NCBI GenBank assembly: GCA_933228895.1
Contig: OW121852.1
Span: 100,585,544-100,649,543, forward strand
DNA length: 64,000 bases
Reading direction: 5' to 3'
Source of the DNA: Platycnemis pennipes
Taxonomy: Eukaryota > Arthropoda > Insecta > Odonata > Platycnemididae
Made by a program: the position numbers and the translations under genes. The notes beneath the pieces are model-generated. The model did not search any database. It worked only from the letters and a program-made list of their open reading frames with translations, and had not been told where the DNA came from. Shown here one piece after another: positions 49,411 to 61,700 of this stretch (positions within the stretch are counted from its first letter, which is position 1; each line of letters opens with the position of its first letter).

Positions 49411-52400
49411 TTTATGGGAGTTGTTGATTGTTCTATTTAGGACGGAAAAGAATTATTTGGTATGGAGGCAAGAGACCGAGTTAATACGGCCCACTAAGTG
49501 ACATGAATCTTTTCTTGAAATACTATCGTATTCCGCTTCTTCTAGAGGTAACTCTTGAGTAACATAAAAATGAATGTTCACACCAAGGAACAGAAGAAGG
49601 TTCACGCCAAAGAGGGACAATAAAACCTAGGAAAAGCATCATTCGATATTGTACGTGGAAAAAGAACCTGATTAAAAAACATGAACTCCAAGCACTGCCG
49701 GTAAATATATCATTTTAAAGTTAACATCAGTGTATGAATGACATCACTATAGAATATTTCGCTTTAAACTAATCACTTTCCACATTATTTTGCCTTGTAC
49801 TAAACGATTTTACAATATATATCGTTAACATTTGAATTGATATCTAACGACCATGGTGGCATCCATGGAAGGAACTAAGGAAACTAGGCATCGTACATCA
49901 CCGTTTCCTGCACAAAATATTACCATTAATCAAATATATTTCTACTTCTCTACTCCTGCTCTTACAGTCCTAAGAAGCAACTATTATTTCCTACTCAAGC
50001 CACTATATGTAATACTGTCGTCCCTTTCGGTGACCCAAATTTCTATTTAGAAATTATCAATACTGATACTCTCATTAAATAAATTTTCCGCTCAAAATAT
50101 ATATCTTCAGATTTGGTGGACAGAATGTTGAGAATATCCTATTGATTTTCAATGCCTATAGCGTACGACCTATTTTACGGGCTTTCCTCCACGTTAGGAT
50201 GCTTGACTTCTCTACATCGTTGCTTCAGACCTAAAGACCAGAAAGCCAACAGGATGGCTTGGAGAACTCTTGTCGCTCAAAGACACCCTAAAGGTATAAA
50301 GTGTTAAGACTTCCAGTTGTAAGATATCCTCTGTTGAGTATAATTTCAGCAAATCACTTAGAGAGCCGACGGTGTTATTTTTGCAGAATAAGATGCCTTT
50401 ATTTTGGCGTTTATTCAAAATGCACTGCCAACTCCGAAGATTATATTAAACATGCCACTAATCTCTCATATACAGTTCTTGTAGTGGTGAAATGGGCTTA
50501 CATATTTCCGTGACACCTATAGCTATAAAAAGTTTTTTCTTGAATAACGTTACCATTGAAATCTTTTTTCACCTTCATCTACATCTGCACGAAACGAAAA
50601 CAGGCATAATAGATGCATACGATGCTCACACAGCATACAGGTCCTGTAGGTCTGAGACAAGCACGAGAAAACCCACTTGTAGAATGGTTGCCAATTGTAA
50701 ATACGGTAAAGCGTTGCCAAGAATTAACACTTTGGTGAAGCAAATTTCAAAGTTAACATTACAGAGTCAAAGGGGGACGCCGTTTTCTCTAAGGCTAGGG
50801 CTCTTTGGAAAATAGGCCTGTAACTGAAGTATGAATGTAACCTATGCTCCTGGAGAGAGGTTGCACCACGAGTATGAGGATACAAAATACTTTAAAAAAA
50901 GATTCGCTAATGGAAACCAGATATAATTGGAAAAATTATAATTGCAATGTCATTAGAATGAAAGAGATAATACAGGAGACATATTAGTGCTGATAGTAGC
51001 TAATTATTCGAGTTAAACGACTAATTCAATACAGCGACGACATCGTATTAGGCAATATTCGCAGTAATGTTTTTATATTATTGAATAACTGATAATTTAC
51101 TGAATTGTTATTATAAATTCTATATATTCAAAACTCGACCGGTTTCAAAGTATATGCGTCATTTATATTCCTACCCACCCAGATTCGTACAGGGTGAATT
51201 GAGGCTAAAAAGTCCCTTCCTCCACCTAAAAATACAATTCGAAATATTTCAAAGGTTGTAAATAACTAAATATCTATATGCTTTGAAGAATCAATGTAAT
51301 ATAACGATGAAATGCATATTTTAAATGCCATACTGCATAGCATGACTTATATTATACATAACTATTATATCCCCCCTATTTTGATGATGGTCCGATAATA
51401 ATCACCGCATGAAGGCACTTGCAATATTAAACTCTCTGATATTTTCTGGCCCCATTTTAAGTAAAACACTATATTTACAGTAAAGCAGCAACCTTGTTAA
51501 GAATTATTCAAAATAATTCACTAACTTATCGTGGAAATGAAAAACCCCATATTTTTATATCACTTTTCAAAAGTATGCCGTATACAAAATAAAAGAACTC
51601 AATGATTCCCAGGTAACATTGAAAATTTTATTTCAGGGCTCAGGCAAAAATTCTTTGAAACCTTCAGTGTGGATCCATTTAGCTACATATTAATTTCCTC
51701 TTTCTATTTTTGTCGGGTAAGCAAAGGTCGACGTATACGTTTTAGACTCCACCGTCATTTCAACACTCATTTATCCAATGTGCATGTTTTTGTTAATTTA
51801 TTAAGTCAAGGCTTCTATTAAAGAATTAGCGACAATATAATTCCTCGCCAGTCACCTAATGTCTCGTATCCAAGTTTTGTGATAGCAATAAAAAAAGAAT
51901 TACTTAAAATTTATTTGTTTTCACCAAATTTGAAAATGTAGAAAAAAATCATTTGCGAAGATAGTGTCCTTACTCTGTATGCCATTTTCTTCGGGCTGAA
52001 ATTAGAATTAATAATGAAATAGGAATAGAAGATCACATAAACACCAAGGGCGGAATAGGGAAAGAAACTGATTGCCATAATCTGAATTCCACACACCATT
52101 AAGCTCAATACTTAATGAGCACTATCCCCACGGACCAGATCTGTTGCAAATTTCAGTTTGAACTCTGGTTTTATTGCTTTTGATGGGTTCGACAAGAGTG
52201 AACTGAGATGAACATGGCTTCATTATTCTAAGTTTTAAAAAACAGTGTTGAAGCGTTCGTTTACTGAAGTAGATACTCAAGTTATACTTAAAAATAAGTA
52301 AAATAAATAAAGTTCTTTGTATCACTGCCAGCAAGGTGGTGAGCAGAATTAGACCTAGTGGTTCCTGTTTAAAACCTTGTGGCTTAAGAAATTAAATGTA

Positions 52401-52514
52401 AAGCTTTACTTGCAATTTTCGGTCAAATTATATTCAGGAGGCTCCACCGAATCATGAAGTGTGTGTCATTTTTGAGAAAATTTCAGGACAGAATTTTTTG
52501 GCCCTTATGCCATT

Positions 52515-52816
52515 TACGCTGGCATAATCGCTTCTGTTTTTCGGTAAAAACGGGTGGCGTATAATCCATCTACAATTTATTAGCATAGAGTAGCAACATG
52601 TTATTAGCATAATGATCATCATCAGTTTTCATCGCTGAGTGACCCGCAAGGAATAGCAAAGGCAACGTTCGTTGGTATGAAATTGTATGCCATGAATAAA
52701 ATTATTTAAGTGCTTAATATATGAGACTCATTATCAAACTTCAAACTTATTTGATGACACTTATTAACGACAGTTTACTCTATTGAGTGGTTTTACCAGA
52801 TTAATTAAATTCATAT
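52515..52816. repeat. 302-bp direct repeat, copy 1
   Basis: About 93-95 percent identical by eye to 54810-55112, starting TACGCTGGCATAAT and ending TTAATTAAATTCATAT. Non-coding. No inverted ends or tRNA-like boxes, so not an obvious MITE or SINE. The two copies bracket 1,993 bp that include a LINE 3' part. Confidence 0.9.
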
Positions 52817-53439
52817 TTAATATATATTAATTGGCACAATTGGTACCGCTGTGAACGATAATTCTCGACTTCCATTCGGTTATTTATGGAGATAAGCGAA
52901 ATTTATAATGCGGTAGAAGGTTTTTCGTCACAACATGTGGAACCTACAATCTGCATGCGATATATCTACTATTTGTCTTGGTTTTCTGATGCAATCTTAG
53001 AAGGACGCAAAAGGAAGCCTACGTCTACATCGAAGCTGGAAATTTTTTAACGCGATTCGGCAGGGTCAAATATTGTGTCATGGAACTGAATTTTTTGTGA
53101 AGTGTTAGTTTCATTAAATTACACCTTAAAATAAATCCGTACTTCCAAATAAAAAAAAAAATTTTTGGGCCACCCTAACGACAGGGATTATCATTCTTAA
53201 ATGCTATTATACTTGAGTGTTCTTTTGATAATTCACAAATTAGTTATTATTTTATTAATAGGTATTGATTGAAATTAGGCAATAGAGTGAGATATTCAAT
53301 TGGCTAATTCATAAGTTTAATTATCGTAAAAACAAATAAATGAAAATATAGAGACTCGTGATTACTCAAGCTACCACAGAAATTAGTTTTCATTCCAAAA
53401 GGTGACGATTGTACCTAGGTGTAGTCAAGGGAGTCAAGG

Positions 53440-54385
53440 AACTACATAACTTCATCAAAAAAAGAAAACAGCAAATAGTTAAGCAAATTTTTAGATGCCC
53501 TTCAAGAGTGGAGCGACAAACGGAAGTTAGAACTTAACCTTATATAGTGTGTAGCTATTAATTTTTGGAGGAGGAATAATTCGATAGAGCGATCCTATAA
53601 AATTAGTAACACGAAGATCGAAAGCATTGAAACCATAAGGTCTTTAGGTGTAACAATCACTAAGGATTTATCGCGGGGAAGACACATTAGGGATACATGC
53701 GGCCTAGCGAAGAGAAAGCTAAGATTTATAAAAAGAGTACTTGGGAAATGTGATGAGAAGACAAAAGAGCGATGTTACTTTTCACTAGTTAAACCCCACC
53801 TTAAGTATGCTGCCAGTGTATGGGATCCTAATGAATTAGATTTGATCAGAGAACTAGACAGTGCGCAGCGTAGAGCAGCTAGGTTCGTCAAAAGGTGTTA
53901 CGATAGGTTGAGTAGCGTTTCAGAATTAATAAAAGAATTAGGGTGGGAATCATTATCAGAGCGTAGGTTAAAGTACAGATTAAATCTGTTAGAGAAATTT
54001 AAATCGGATAGCTTTACTGAAGATGTTAGGCACACACCAAAAACACCAGCGTATTATGCCAGATTCGACCAGATAAATAAGATTAGAGAGATAGATTTTC
54101 GTACAGATAGATTCAAAATATCATTTTTTCCCCGAACTATAAGAGAATATATTAGGCAGCATAGTAAAGGGATAGGTAGGAGAAATATTTTTGAGTAGTC
54201 TGTACTGCATGATGCATGTATTAACAACCAATCCCTTGATTACTATGCAGATACTAACAGTTTAGTTGCCTGAGACCCTATAGTAGCGTGTTTGCATGTT
54301 TATAGTGCATTCCTGGTGATCTTCACCCCCTGCCACACACCCTCACGGTGGCTTGAAGGGTATCGCGTAGATGTAGATGATCTTT
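53440..54385 (+). mobile_element. LINE 3' part (post-RT domain and 3' UTR)
   Basis: After a broken start (ALQEWSDKRKLELNL) the frame gives SLGVTITKDLSRGRHIRDTC, FIKRVLGKCDEKTKERCYFS, VKPHLKYAASVWDP, then RELDSAQRRAARFVK. This is the usual end of CR1/jockey-group reverse transcriptases. The last 118 codons (53842-54198) are open and end with TAG. A 3' UTR follows with a CACGGTGGCTTGAAGGGTAT block and a GTAGATGTAGATGATC tail. 5'-truncated, upstream part damaged. Confidence 0.78.
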
Positions 54386-54809
54386 AAATACTTACTTTTC
54401 CGTGAAGCTAATATTTAATTTACTCTTCTAAATTCATAAAATGTATCTTCTTGCTACTTTTATTCTAAAACGATCACTTCTGTGGTTTAAACATAAATAG
54501 GTATACATTCTCTATTATGCTACGAAGTATAAGAATCCAACGGGTAGTGGTTGGGCTTTGGAGATTTTCAGTGATAGCTATTCCATTACTGTAATCATTA
54601 CTTTAAATTTATTGCGATCCATCATGAATTGTTTGCAGCAGCGTTTCTCTTGCGCTGAATTACTATTCATGATGGTCTTCCAATAGTTGTGGAGTACGAT
54701 TTTATTTCAATAGAGTAATTCATTGTAATGCTCTCATGTGATTTATACATACTAATTAACACTTAATATCACCTCACGGTTATGCGATAATATGACTATT
54801 CTCAACGTA

Positions 54810-55112
54810 TACGCTGGCATAATAGCTTCTGTCTTCCGGTAAAAACGGATGGCGTATAATCCATCTACAATTTATTAGCATAGCGTAGCAACATGCTATT
54901 AGCATAATGATCATCATCAGTTTTCATCGCTGAGTGACCCGCAAGGAATAGCAAAGCCAACGTTCGTTGGTATGGAATTGTATGCCATGAATAAAATTAT
55001 TACAGTGTTTCATTTATGAGACTCATTATCAAACTTCAAATTTATATTGATGTCACTTATTAACGACAGTTTACTCTATCAAGTGTTTTTACCAGATTAA
55101 TTAAATTCATAT
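54810..55112. repeat. 302-bp direct repeat, copy 2
   Basis: Second copy of 52515-52816; shared cores include CATCTACAATTTATTAGCAT, GCTGAGTGACCCGCAAGGAA and TTATTAACGACAGTTTACTC. It lies only 320 bp upstream of the Pdfr acceptor at 55433. Confidence 0.9.
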
Positions 55113-55433
55113 ACACTTACAGATTAAAACTAGAATTAATGTAAGTGAAAAAATAAATTAAAACTGAGATGTACAGAAATTCTGATATTATGTGACTATG
55201 ACGATAGCACCTCGGATTCATAATTAACACGTACAAAATTGGAAAAAAATAACCTAAGCCAAGATAAACTGGGTCGAGCACACTGGTAAAAATTTAAATT
55301 GGGCCCTATAAAAGACGCCTGTTTTTGTTTCGGCTACTAAGTAGGTATTATTCAAAAACTGAATGCTTGAATAATCAGATGCGAGCTTTGGGAGGCTCAC
55401 CTGCTCACCTTGCCTCCATTTTCCTCCCGACAG

Positions 55434-55872
55434 GAGCCTGAAGAACAACCGGACCAGGATCCACAAGAACCTGTTCGTCGCCATGGTGATCCAGGTGGTC
55501 ATTCGACTAACCCTGTACATAGACCAGGCGGTCATCAGGTCGGGTGGCGAGGGCGGTTCAGTGGAGGCGGCGGCCGTGGGTGTCAGCACATCCTCCACCT
55601 CCGAGGACCCCGCCGCCCCCGACACCTCCACGCCTCCCTTCCTCCCGTCCAACACCCCCCTGTCCCCACTCCCCTCCGAGGGCCCGCCCACGCTGGAGCC
55701 GCCCCCGGATGAGCCCTACGACCCCACGCCCGCACCACCGCCCCCCGCCGATGCCCTCTCCTCCTCTCCGAGCACGGAGGAGGTGGACTCCTCAACGACG
55801 ACGGAGACGACGCCGACGGTGGCCGTGTCCACGGCCGGGATGCGTAATTACCGGCAGGGGATAGATAACACG
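55434..55872 (+). CDS. Pdfr: PDF receptor exon: intracellular loop 1, TM2 and a greatly enlarged extracellular loop 1
   Basis: Acceptor tcctcccgacag ends at 55433 and donor GTGAGC starts at 55873. The first base joins the AG of the TM1 exon to give Arg, and the frame then reads SLKNNRTRIHKNLFVAM, followed by TM2 ending IRLTLYIDQAVIR. As I recall the Drosophila receptor, SLKNNRTKIHKNLFVAM is the matching segment, and this is the strongest evidence for Pdfr over calcitonin-like or DH31 receptors. After TM2 come about 111 residues, very rich in Pro, Ser, Thr and Glu, ending GIDNT at the donor. The fly receptor has a loop of only about 20 residues ending in a similar ENT before PYLCE, so the next exon should start near PYLC, the conserved TM3 cysteine. 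That exon is not in the window. The loop DNA is very GC-rich. Long open frames in the other readings here are composition artefacts. Confidence 0.87.
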
Positions 55873-57349
55873 GTGAGCTCCACATCTAAACTCATTGGTT
55901 CCTTGAGTAAACTCAAGTCTTTACACCACCTTATTCGGCCACCAGCTGCCTTATTAGACCACATTTCTTCCAGTAGCTTGCTTTGAACTCGAGGTTGATA
56001 TGCAGTTAGGCTCAGTGTATTAAAAAGCAAACTTAGTATGCTTTACAATCTGAAATTAAAACTGCATATTTTTTAGCCATGCTTTTTATTATTGAATAAG
56101 TATACTCATACTTTTGAACAAGATCAGTTTGGACCCTAATTGGGATATTTTAGTAAAGTTTACTCCTATTGGCATTCAGTCAACTAATAAATTCCATGGC
56201 AGGAATTATAAGTACGTTAACATCTATTTTTGTTCTCCTAAGTATTTAAACATTGAACTACTGGCGCATTTCGATGCAGCAAATGCCTTTGGTGACCATT
56301 TATATTAATTGAAAAGAAATTTATTGCCACCGAATTCATACTGTGAATTTCTAAATTTTTTTCGAAAACGGAACGGAATTTTTGTAATGTTTCCAATCCA
56401 AGCCACAAGATCAAATCACAAGCTGTATCCATAAAAACCAAAATATATGGAAACATATGCATAAATTGTATCAGGTATACGCGGAATTTCCGAACTGATA
56501 AATTCTAAATAATCATGAGGCTGCGATGGCATGGCACTTTATAAATACGCTAAAATCCACAATTTCTTATGTTTGTAATACAGCAGAAAATGCAAATTGG
56601 GCATGTCTATGGCGGCACCAACCAGTTCCCGTAGTGTAAATGGCTGCGAAGAACCGTCTCGCAGGTTTATTATTATCGAACATCTGCGTGCCAATTTTAA
56701 GGTACGTTTGCATGTTGACTGTTATGATAGTCAACTGCTAATAACTTCTAAGCCCGACTTGCACGTGTAAAAATGCAACTGTGATGCGAGTTCAAGTCGA
56801 TGCTGGGCATGTGTCGAACACTATCGGTCCAAGTTAGAGCTGTTAGCAAAGTTAACAAAGAGAATATTCCTCCTCGAAAGAATGATTCCACTTTTTAAAG
56901 AATGAGAACACAAAGTAAATTCCAATGGAGTTAGCTTGAAGAATTTCATGAAAACTTCCGCATCAATCACTAGCGGCATCAAACGCTAGTTCTCTGTTAT
57001 AACATCATCAAACTAGCGGCTTTAAGCCGCATAGAAGTTAGTGCATAAACATCATTGCAATGACGATAGCGATATGCCGCGCATCCCATGGCTTTCGTAG
57101 AATTCAACTGCTACGTGTAAACGCTGTTATTCAGTCAACAATCAGATTTTTAAAAATTGATTGTGGATCCAGTGTTCACAATGCTCGTCTATTGTCTCAG
57201 TGTAGCGACTGATTCATTTCCTTTCAAGAGATAACTTCCGGTTCATTCGTTGAGGAAATCGACTGATATATCGTTTCTCTAGTCAGTTTCCCGTGGTTTC
57301 ATTGCTGCTCCAGCAGATAGATATTTTCCTTATAGCACTCTACAACTCG

Positions 57350-57507
57350 ATTCTTCTATCGGCCAACCTCTTCATATTGAAGTAACTCCCCTGTTTTACA
57401 TCCTTCACAACCTGTTCTATGCATCTCGTACGAGACCTACCTTTTCCAATCTTCCCGTTCACTTTCCCCTCGACGATTGTCTTCATCAGGTCATCGCACA
57501 GTGGTCG
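57350..57507 (-). mobile_element. LINE 3'-end fragment, same family as 10.8-11.9 kb
   Basis: The reverse complement contains GATGAAGACAATCGTCGAGG followed by GGAAAAGGTAGGTCTCGTAC and CATAGAACAGGTTGTGAAGG. It matches the 3' end of copies B and C (LMKTIVEGxV, GKGRSRTRCIEQVVKD). Confidence 0.7.
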
Positions 57508-58389
57508 GAAATCGAATAAATCTGAACAATAGACGGAAATAGCTTTTCTTGTGATATAAACTTAAAACTTCACAAACTTCACACAAAATATTACTAATTA
57601 GTGGAGTAAGGCATTATCTGCCATGACTCTCATCCGTTATATACAGGGATTCAAAAATGACCAAATTGCCAAAAAAAATTCCTGAACTTATTTATCTTCG
57701 AATATCTTTCAAGTTAAGCTGATGGTGACGCTGTGGAAGGCATTTGATCGAATAAAAAAAGATATTTTCTATTAACCCAATGCGTTGCCTTTACATTGTC
57801 TAAACTTTATATATTTTTCGAGGCATTTGAGTGCTATTACGTTGCAAAATGTCGGACGCAGTTTTCAGACTACATATTTACATTAAGTAGAAAATATGTA
57901 AGGTTTTCTGGAGAGAACTGTCAAGTGACTTATATCATAGCCTCTTTAAAGACTCGTATGCACGAAACAGAAGGGACATTAAACATAACTTAGCGACGCC
58001 AAAAATACATATGATTTTCCGACCGCGCATTCGGGGTCTGGCTCCGCGCGGCGGGGCTGTAAATGCCGTGACTCGCTTACTACATTGATCAAGTGACATG
58101 GACCCTAAAGCTTCCAACTCGTCGTTTTTCAGCTGTACTCATGTCGCTTACCTCTACTGACTCTATGTCGATGAAATCACGGTAGTGGATAAGTTTACGT
58201 GGAATCGCGTTAGCGTTAGGTTTTCCTCTTACCTGTTATATAACTTCCGTGATATCTTCGTAGATGCCTTCCATTTCTTCATCTTCGTAGTCCAACGTAA
58301 GTATGTAAACTTGGAGTGTGGCACTTTATGGATCAGAGACATGGGACATCAGGAAAGCAGATCAGCGAATAACTGAAGCCTTCAAAACA

Positions 58390-58745
58390 TGTTCCTGAAG
58401 GAGAATGTTAAAGATTAAATGAGTAGATAGAGGAACGAAGAGGTGTACAGAAGAGCAGATGAAGAAAGAACAACATGGAAAACATGCAAAGATAAACTAG
58501 ATGGAATGGGCATACTTGAGGCAAGATGAATTAGTAAGTAATATAATAGAAGCGAAAATTGAAGGGAAGATCCCGCGAGGAAGACAAAGGGACATGTATC
58601 TGGAGGAAATAAAAAGACGTGAAAATAATAATAATAAGAAGGACGTGAAAAAGAAAACATATCAGGGCGTGAGGGACTGAGCACTGAATAGGGAAAAATT
58701 GAGGGCTGCAGTAAACCAATCCTAAGATTAAAATGCTGATGATGA
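58390..58745 (+). mobile_element. LINE 3' end with GATGATGAT tail
   Basis: The + strand reads YRRADEE-like and DELVSNIIEAKIEGKIPRGR, then QRDMYLEEIKRR, YQGVRD, LNREKLRAAVNQS, and ends ATGCTGATGATGATGATT. It is related to the fragment at 29680-29870. Stops and an AATAATAATAAT insertion mark it as dead. Confidence 0.7.
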
Positions 58746-61700
58746 TGATTTCATTGGCTTTCACAATATCTGTCATTTTTTCACACAAGTGAGAGAAATT
58801 GGATATAAATCACATATGCTGCAATAATGTTTATCACTGGAATCGTGGAAGCAGATAAACATTCCCTATGTGTAGCTGAATCAGGAAAAAAAGAAATGCT
58901 CAAGTTGATTTTACTAAAAGTTTATTCGGTACTACTCAGCAGAAAATCAACGATGCGTGATTCGAAAGAGGTGAAATTCCTTTCACTGTATGGCATTTCA
59001 TCAAAAAAAGGTATAAATGCAGTAGAGATTATAAACGATTAAAAAAGAGTAACCTAAGATTCAATTCTAGAGGAAAATAATATTAAGATGGAATAAGGGC
59101 ATCATTTGCCGCCTAATAAATTTGCACTACGAATGTTAGACGCCGTCAAATTACTGAGAAAATACAAGCAACGGATAGCGGCAGCGGGAAAAATATATCA
59201 ACAATGCATGAGTAGGTCAAATAAACACTATGCATATAGGATTTCAAGGTAGCAATGAGAAAATAACAGGACATAAAATATAAGATAAATTTGAAGAACC
59301 GAAGGTAAACACCAATTCGGATTCCAAATTAGCTGACCTCATGTACGCCTAACCTCATGTATAATGAGGTTAGATCCTTTGCCTGTCATGAGGAAAATAT
59401 AAATTGATTATTGAGTATTGTACGCGCATATAATTCTATGTTCAATCAGGCACAAATGTCCTTCTACCTGACGAGTTAGCCCCAAAACGAATATTTTCGT
59501 TAGCATAGGATATTCTTAAACATTCCATTTTTTAAGGTGATGGTAGTACATTAATATATTTGCAAATATTACTATATCAAGAATTCGTATCCGTATTCGT
59601 AAAAATTCACCAACAACAACCATTTAAACATATTTTCAATCCCATCTGATCACGTTGAAGTGCATTTCATATAAAAATTGATGGCAAAAAATATAAACGA
59701 TGCAATGTAAAGCAGCAATCAAATTCTTTTTCACGTAGCCTATTATATTTAAATGGCATTATTTACATGACTCATAGGTAGTAAAAATGACTATGAAAAA
59801 TAATGCCTATCATTTCTATTTCTTAAAAGCACGAACTTAATATAATGTGGAATATTTTTAAGTTTTTCATGCCCTTTCTAGAAATTTGAAACTTTGCTAT
59901 CGTGAGAAAAAGGCTACCAATGCAGAGAAAATATTAGTTTTATACGTTAATCAGGTCTGTTGAATGTGATAGAAACATTATATATATTCGATAAAACTTA
60001 GGGAAAGTCTTCATCATCCAACATAACTGATCAATGGTAAAATATAACTATCCTTAATTGTGTACTTTTAAATGCAATTGGTTTTAAATTCATTCAAAGC
60101 AGATGAACAAACATAGCATGAGAAGCGTCCAAGCTTCCGGTAAACGAAATATAAAAGTTGCGTGAATAAGATTTGAGATAGGAAAGATAAATAGCCGCGT
60201 TGAACGTGTTTGTCTTTCATTGACTTTAATGCTTAGTTTTAGTTTGTTTGTTGGTTTTTCTGGTTTTCTTTTTTTTTCCACTCTACTTCTCTTTTTTAAA
60301 CTGTTCGATTTAAGTTTCCTTTTTCATCTTCATCTGCATTATGCTACCCTTTAAGCAACCGCAAAATCGAGTAGCTGAAAGAAAAAGGTCACCAGGGGTG
60401 AATATGGGATTTTACTGAAAAAGAAAGGAAGAAGAACTTTCGTAAATAAAAATGAAGTATTTTTCTGTTTTGAGAATTAGGCAGTGCATTGAGGCAGGCA
60501 TTTGTGAATATCGATAGAGAGCAAGGGTATTTATTATGCATAAGGTTGATAGCACCTATTTTCTCTTATATTCTGATCATTGAACCACAAAATGAAAAAT
60601 ATTCTAATAAATTTGAATACCGTGGTGATACGGATATGAACAATTTCACCTCATTATAAGCTAACATATAATAATGCTAATAATATGGTTACTTTATAAG
60701 GGCCCCTATTCCCAATCTTTTACTAAAGTTTCATCTTAGGGTACGGCCGTCGTGATAACCGTGTGCTAGGCATGACTTCATTTAATTTTTTGACCAGTTT
60801 TTTTGTTTTTTTTGGCGATATATTGACTCGATAAAAAAGACATTTTCCGACTCGAGGAAATGGAATAGGAAATTCTGTCGCGAATATGGACCATGTTGTT
60901 TTTTAGCATTTGTAATTGGTCATTATCGTCATTGAGACCGTAGGTATTGTAAATATTGCGTTACAATGGAGAAGTTGTAATGGGCAATATTTTTAACATG
61001 AGAAGTTTAGGTATAACACCCTACATCCCATAGTTTTGCTCCCGTACCCGTTAATTAAATCGGTCACTCTTTTTAACTCTTGTTTTAAATATTTTCCCAA
61101 CATGACCTCACACATACGAAAGATGTAAGTCTGCGGAATCAGCGCAAAAATAAATTATGTTATGTGAGTCAATGGAATAATTTCTCATTTAATATTTTTA
61201 TGAGTTGAAAATATTGAAATTTGCTTCTAATTTCCCTGATTATAAAATCGCATTTTCGTGAAACAGTATGCCGCTACTTTAACTAATTGCAAAAATCTTT
61301 AAAGTGCGTGAGGCAATCGTTTTTTTTCACACAAGTTCATCATCATGGGACGGATCATCCAGATATCTGGCAAATACCGTTTTTCTCCAAATCGACCTCG
61401 TTCACTTATTTTCGCTTTGTGATCAGTTTTCGGACAAACACTTTATACCCCATTGCGTACCTAATCAATGGAGCTCTTCAAAAGACCAAACAGATCAAAC
61501 TTCGATATCAGCTCCACTTTGAACTTTTATGAGACCATAAACCTCGGGCAACGCCTTTATCATCCCACTGGTGATCCGAGGGCGGTTCTGGAGCAAGGTG
61601 GTGAGGTGAGGGGACGGCAAGAATAGTGTGGGGGCTGAAGAGAAGATAGCGGCACTGGAAGAAAGGCTGGAGTCAGGGCATGGGGCTAACGGAGAGGTGG

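Larger units (their letters stand above)
27376..55433 (+). other. Pdfr: Pdfr intron between TM1 exon and TM2 exon (28,058 bp)
   Basis: Phase 2 intron with GTAAGA and CCGACAG ends. It contains LINE fragments in both orientations, two tRNA-derived SINEs, a foldback near 31.4 kb, a CR1/jockey-like LINE at 38.2-40.5 kb, a complete Transib-type element at 42540-46210 and a pair of 302-bp direct repeats. I recognise nothing in 27376-29679, 31474-37429 (apart from a short duplication near 34.9 kb), 41081-42534 and 49411-52514. Confidence 0.8.

Noticed and set aside
55544..55885. Long open frames in the other + frame and on the - strand over the GC-rich Pdfr exon
   Set aside because: They exist because GC-rich, stop-poor DNA keeps all frames open. 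Only the frame continuing SLKNNRTRIHKNLF has family support and matching splice phase.
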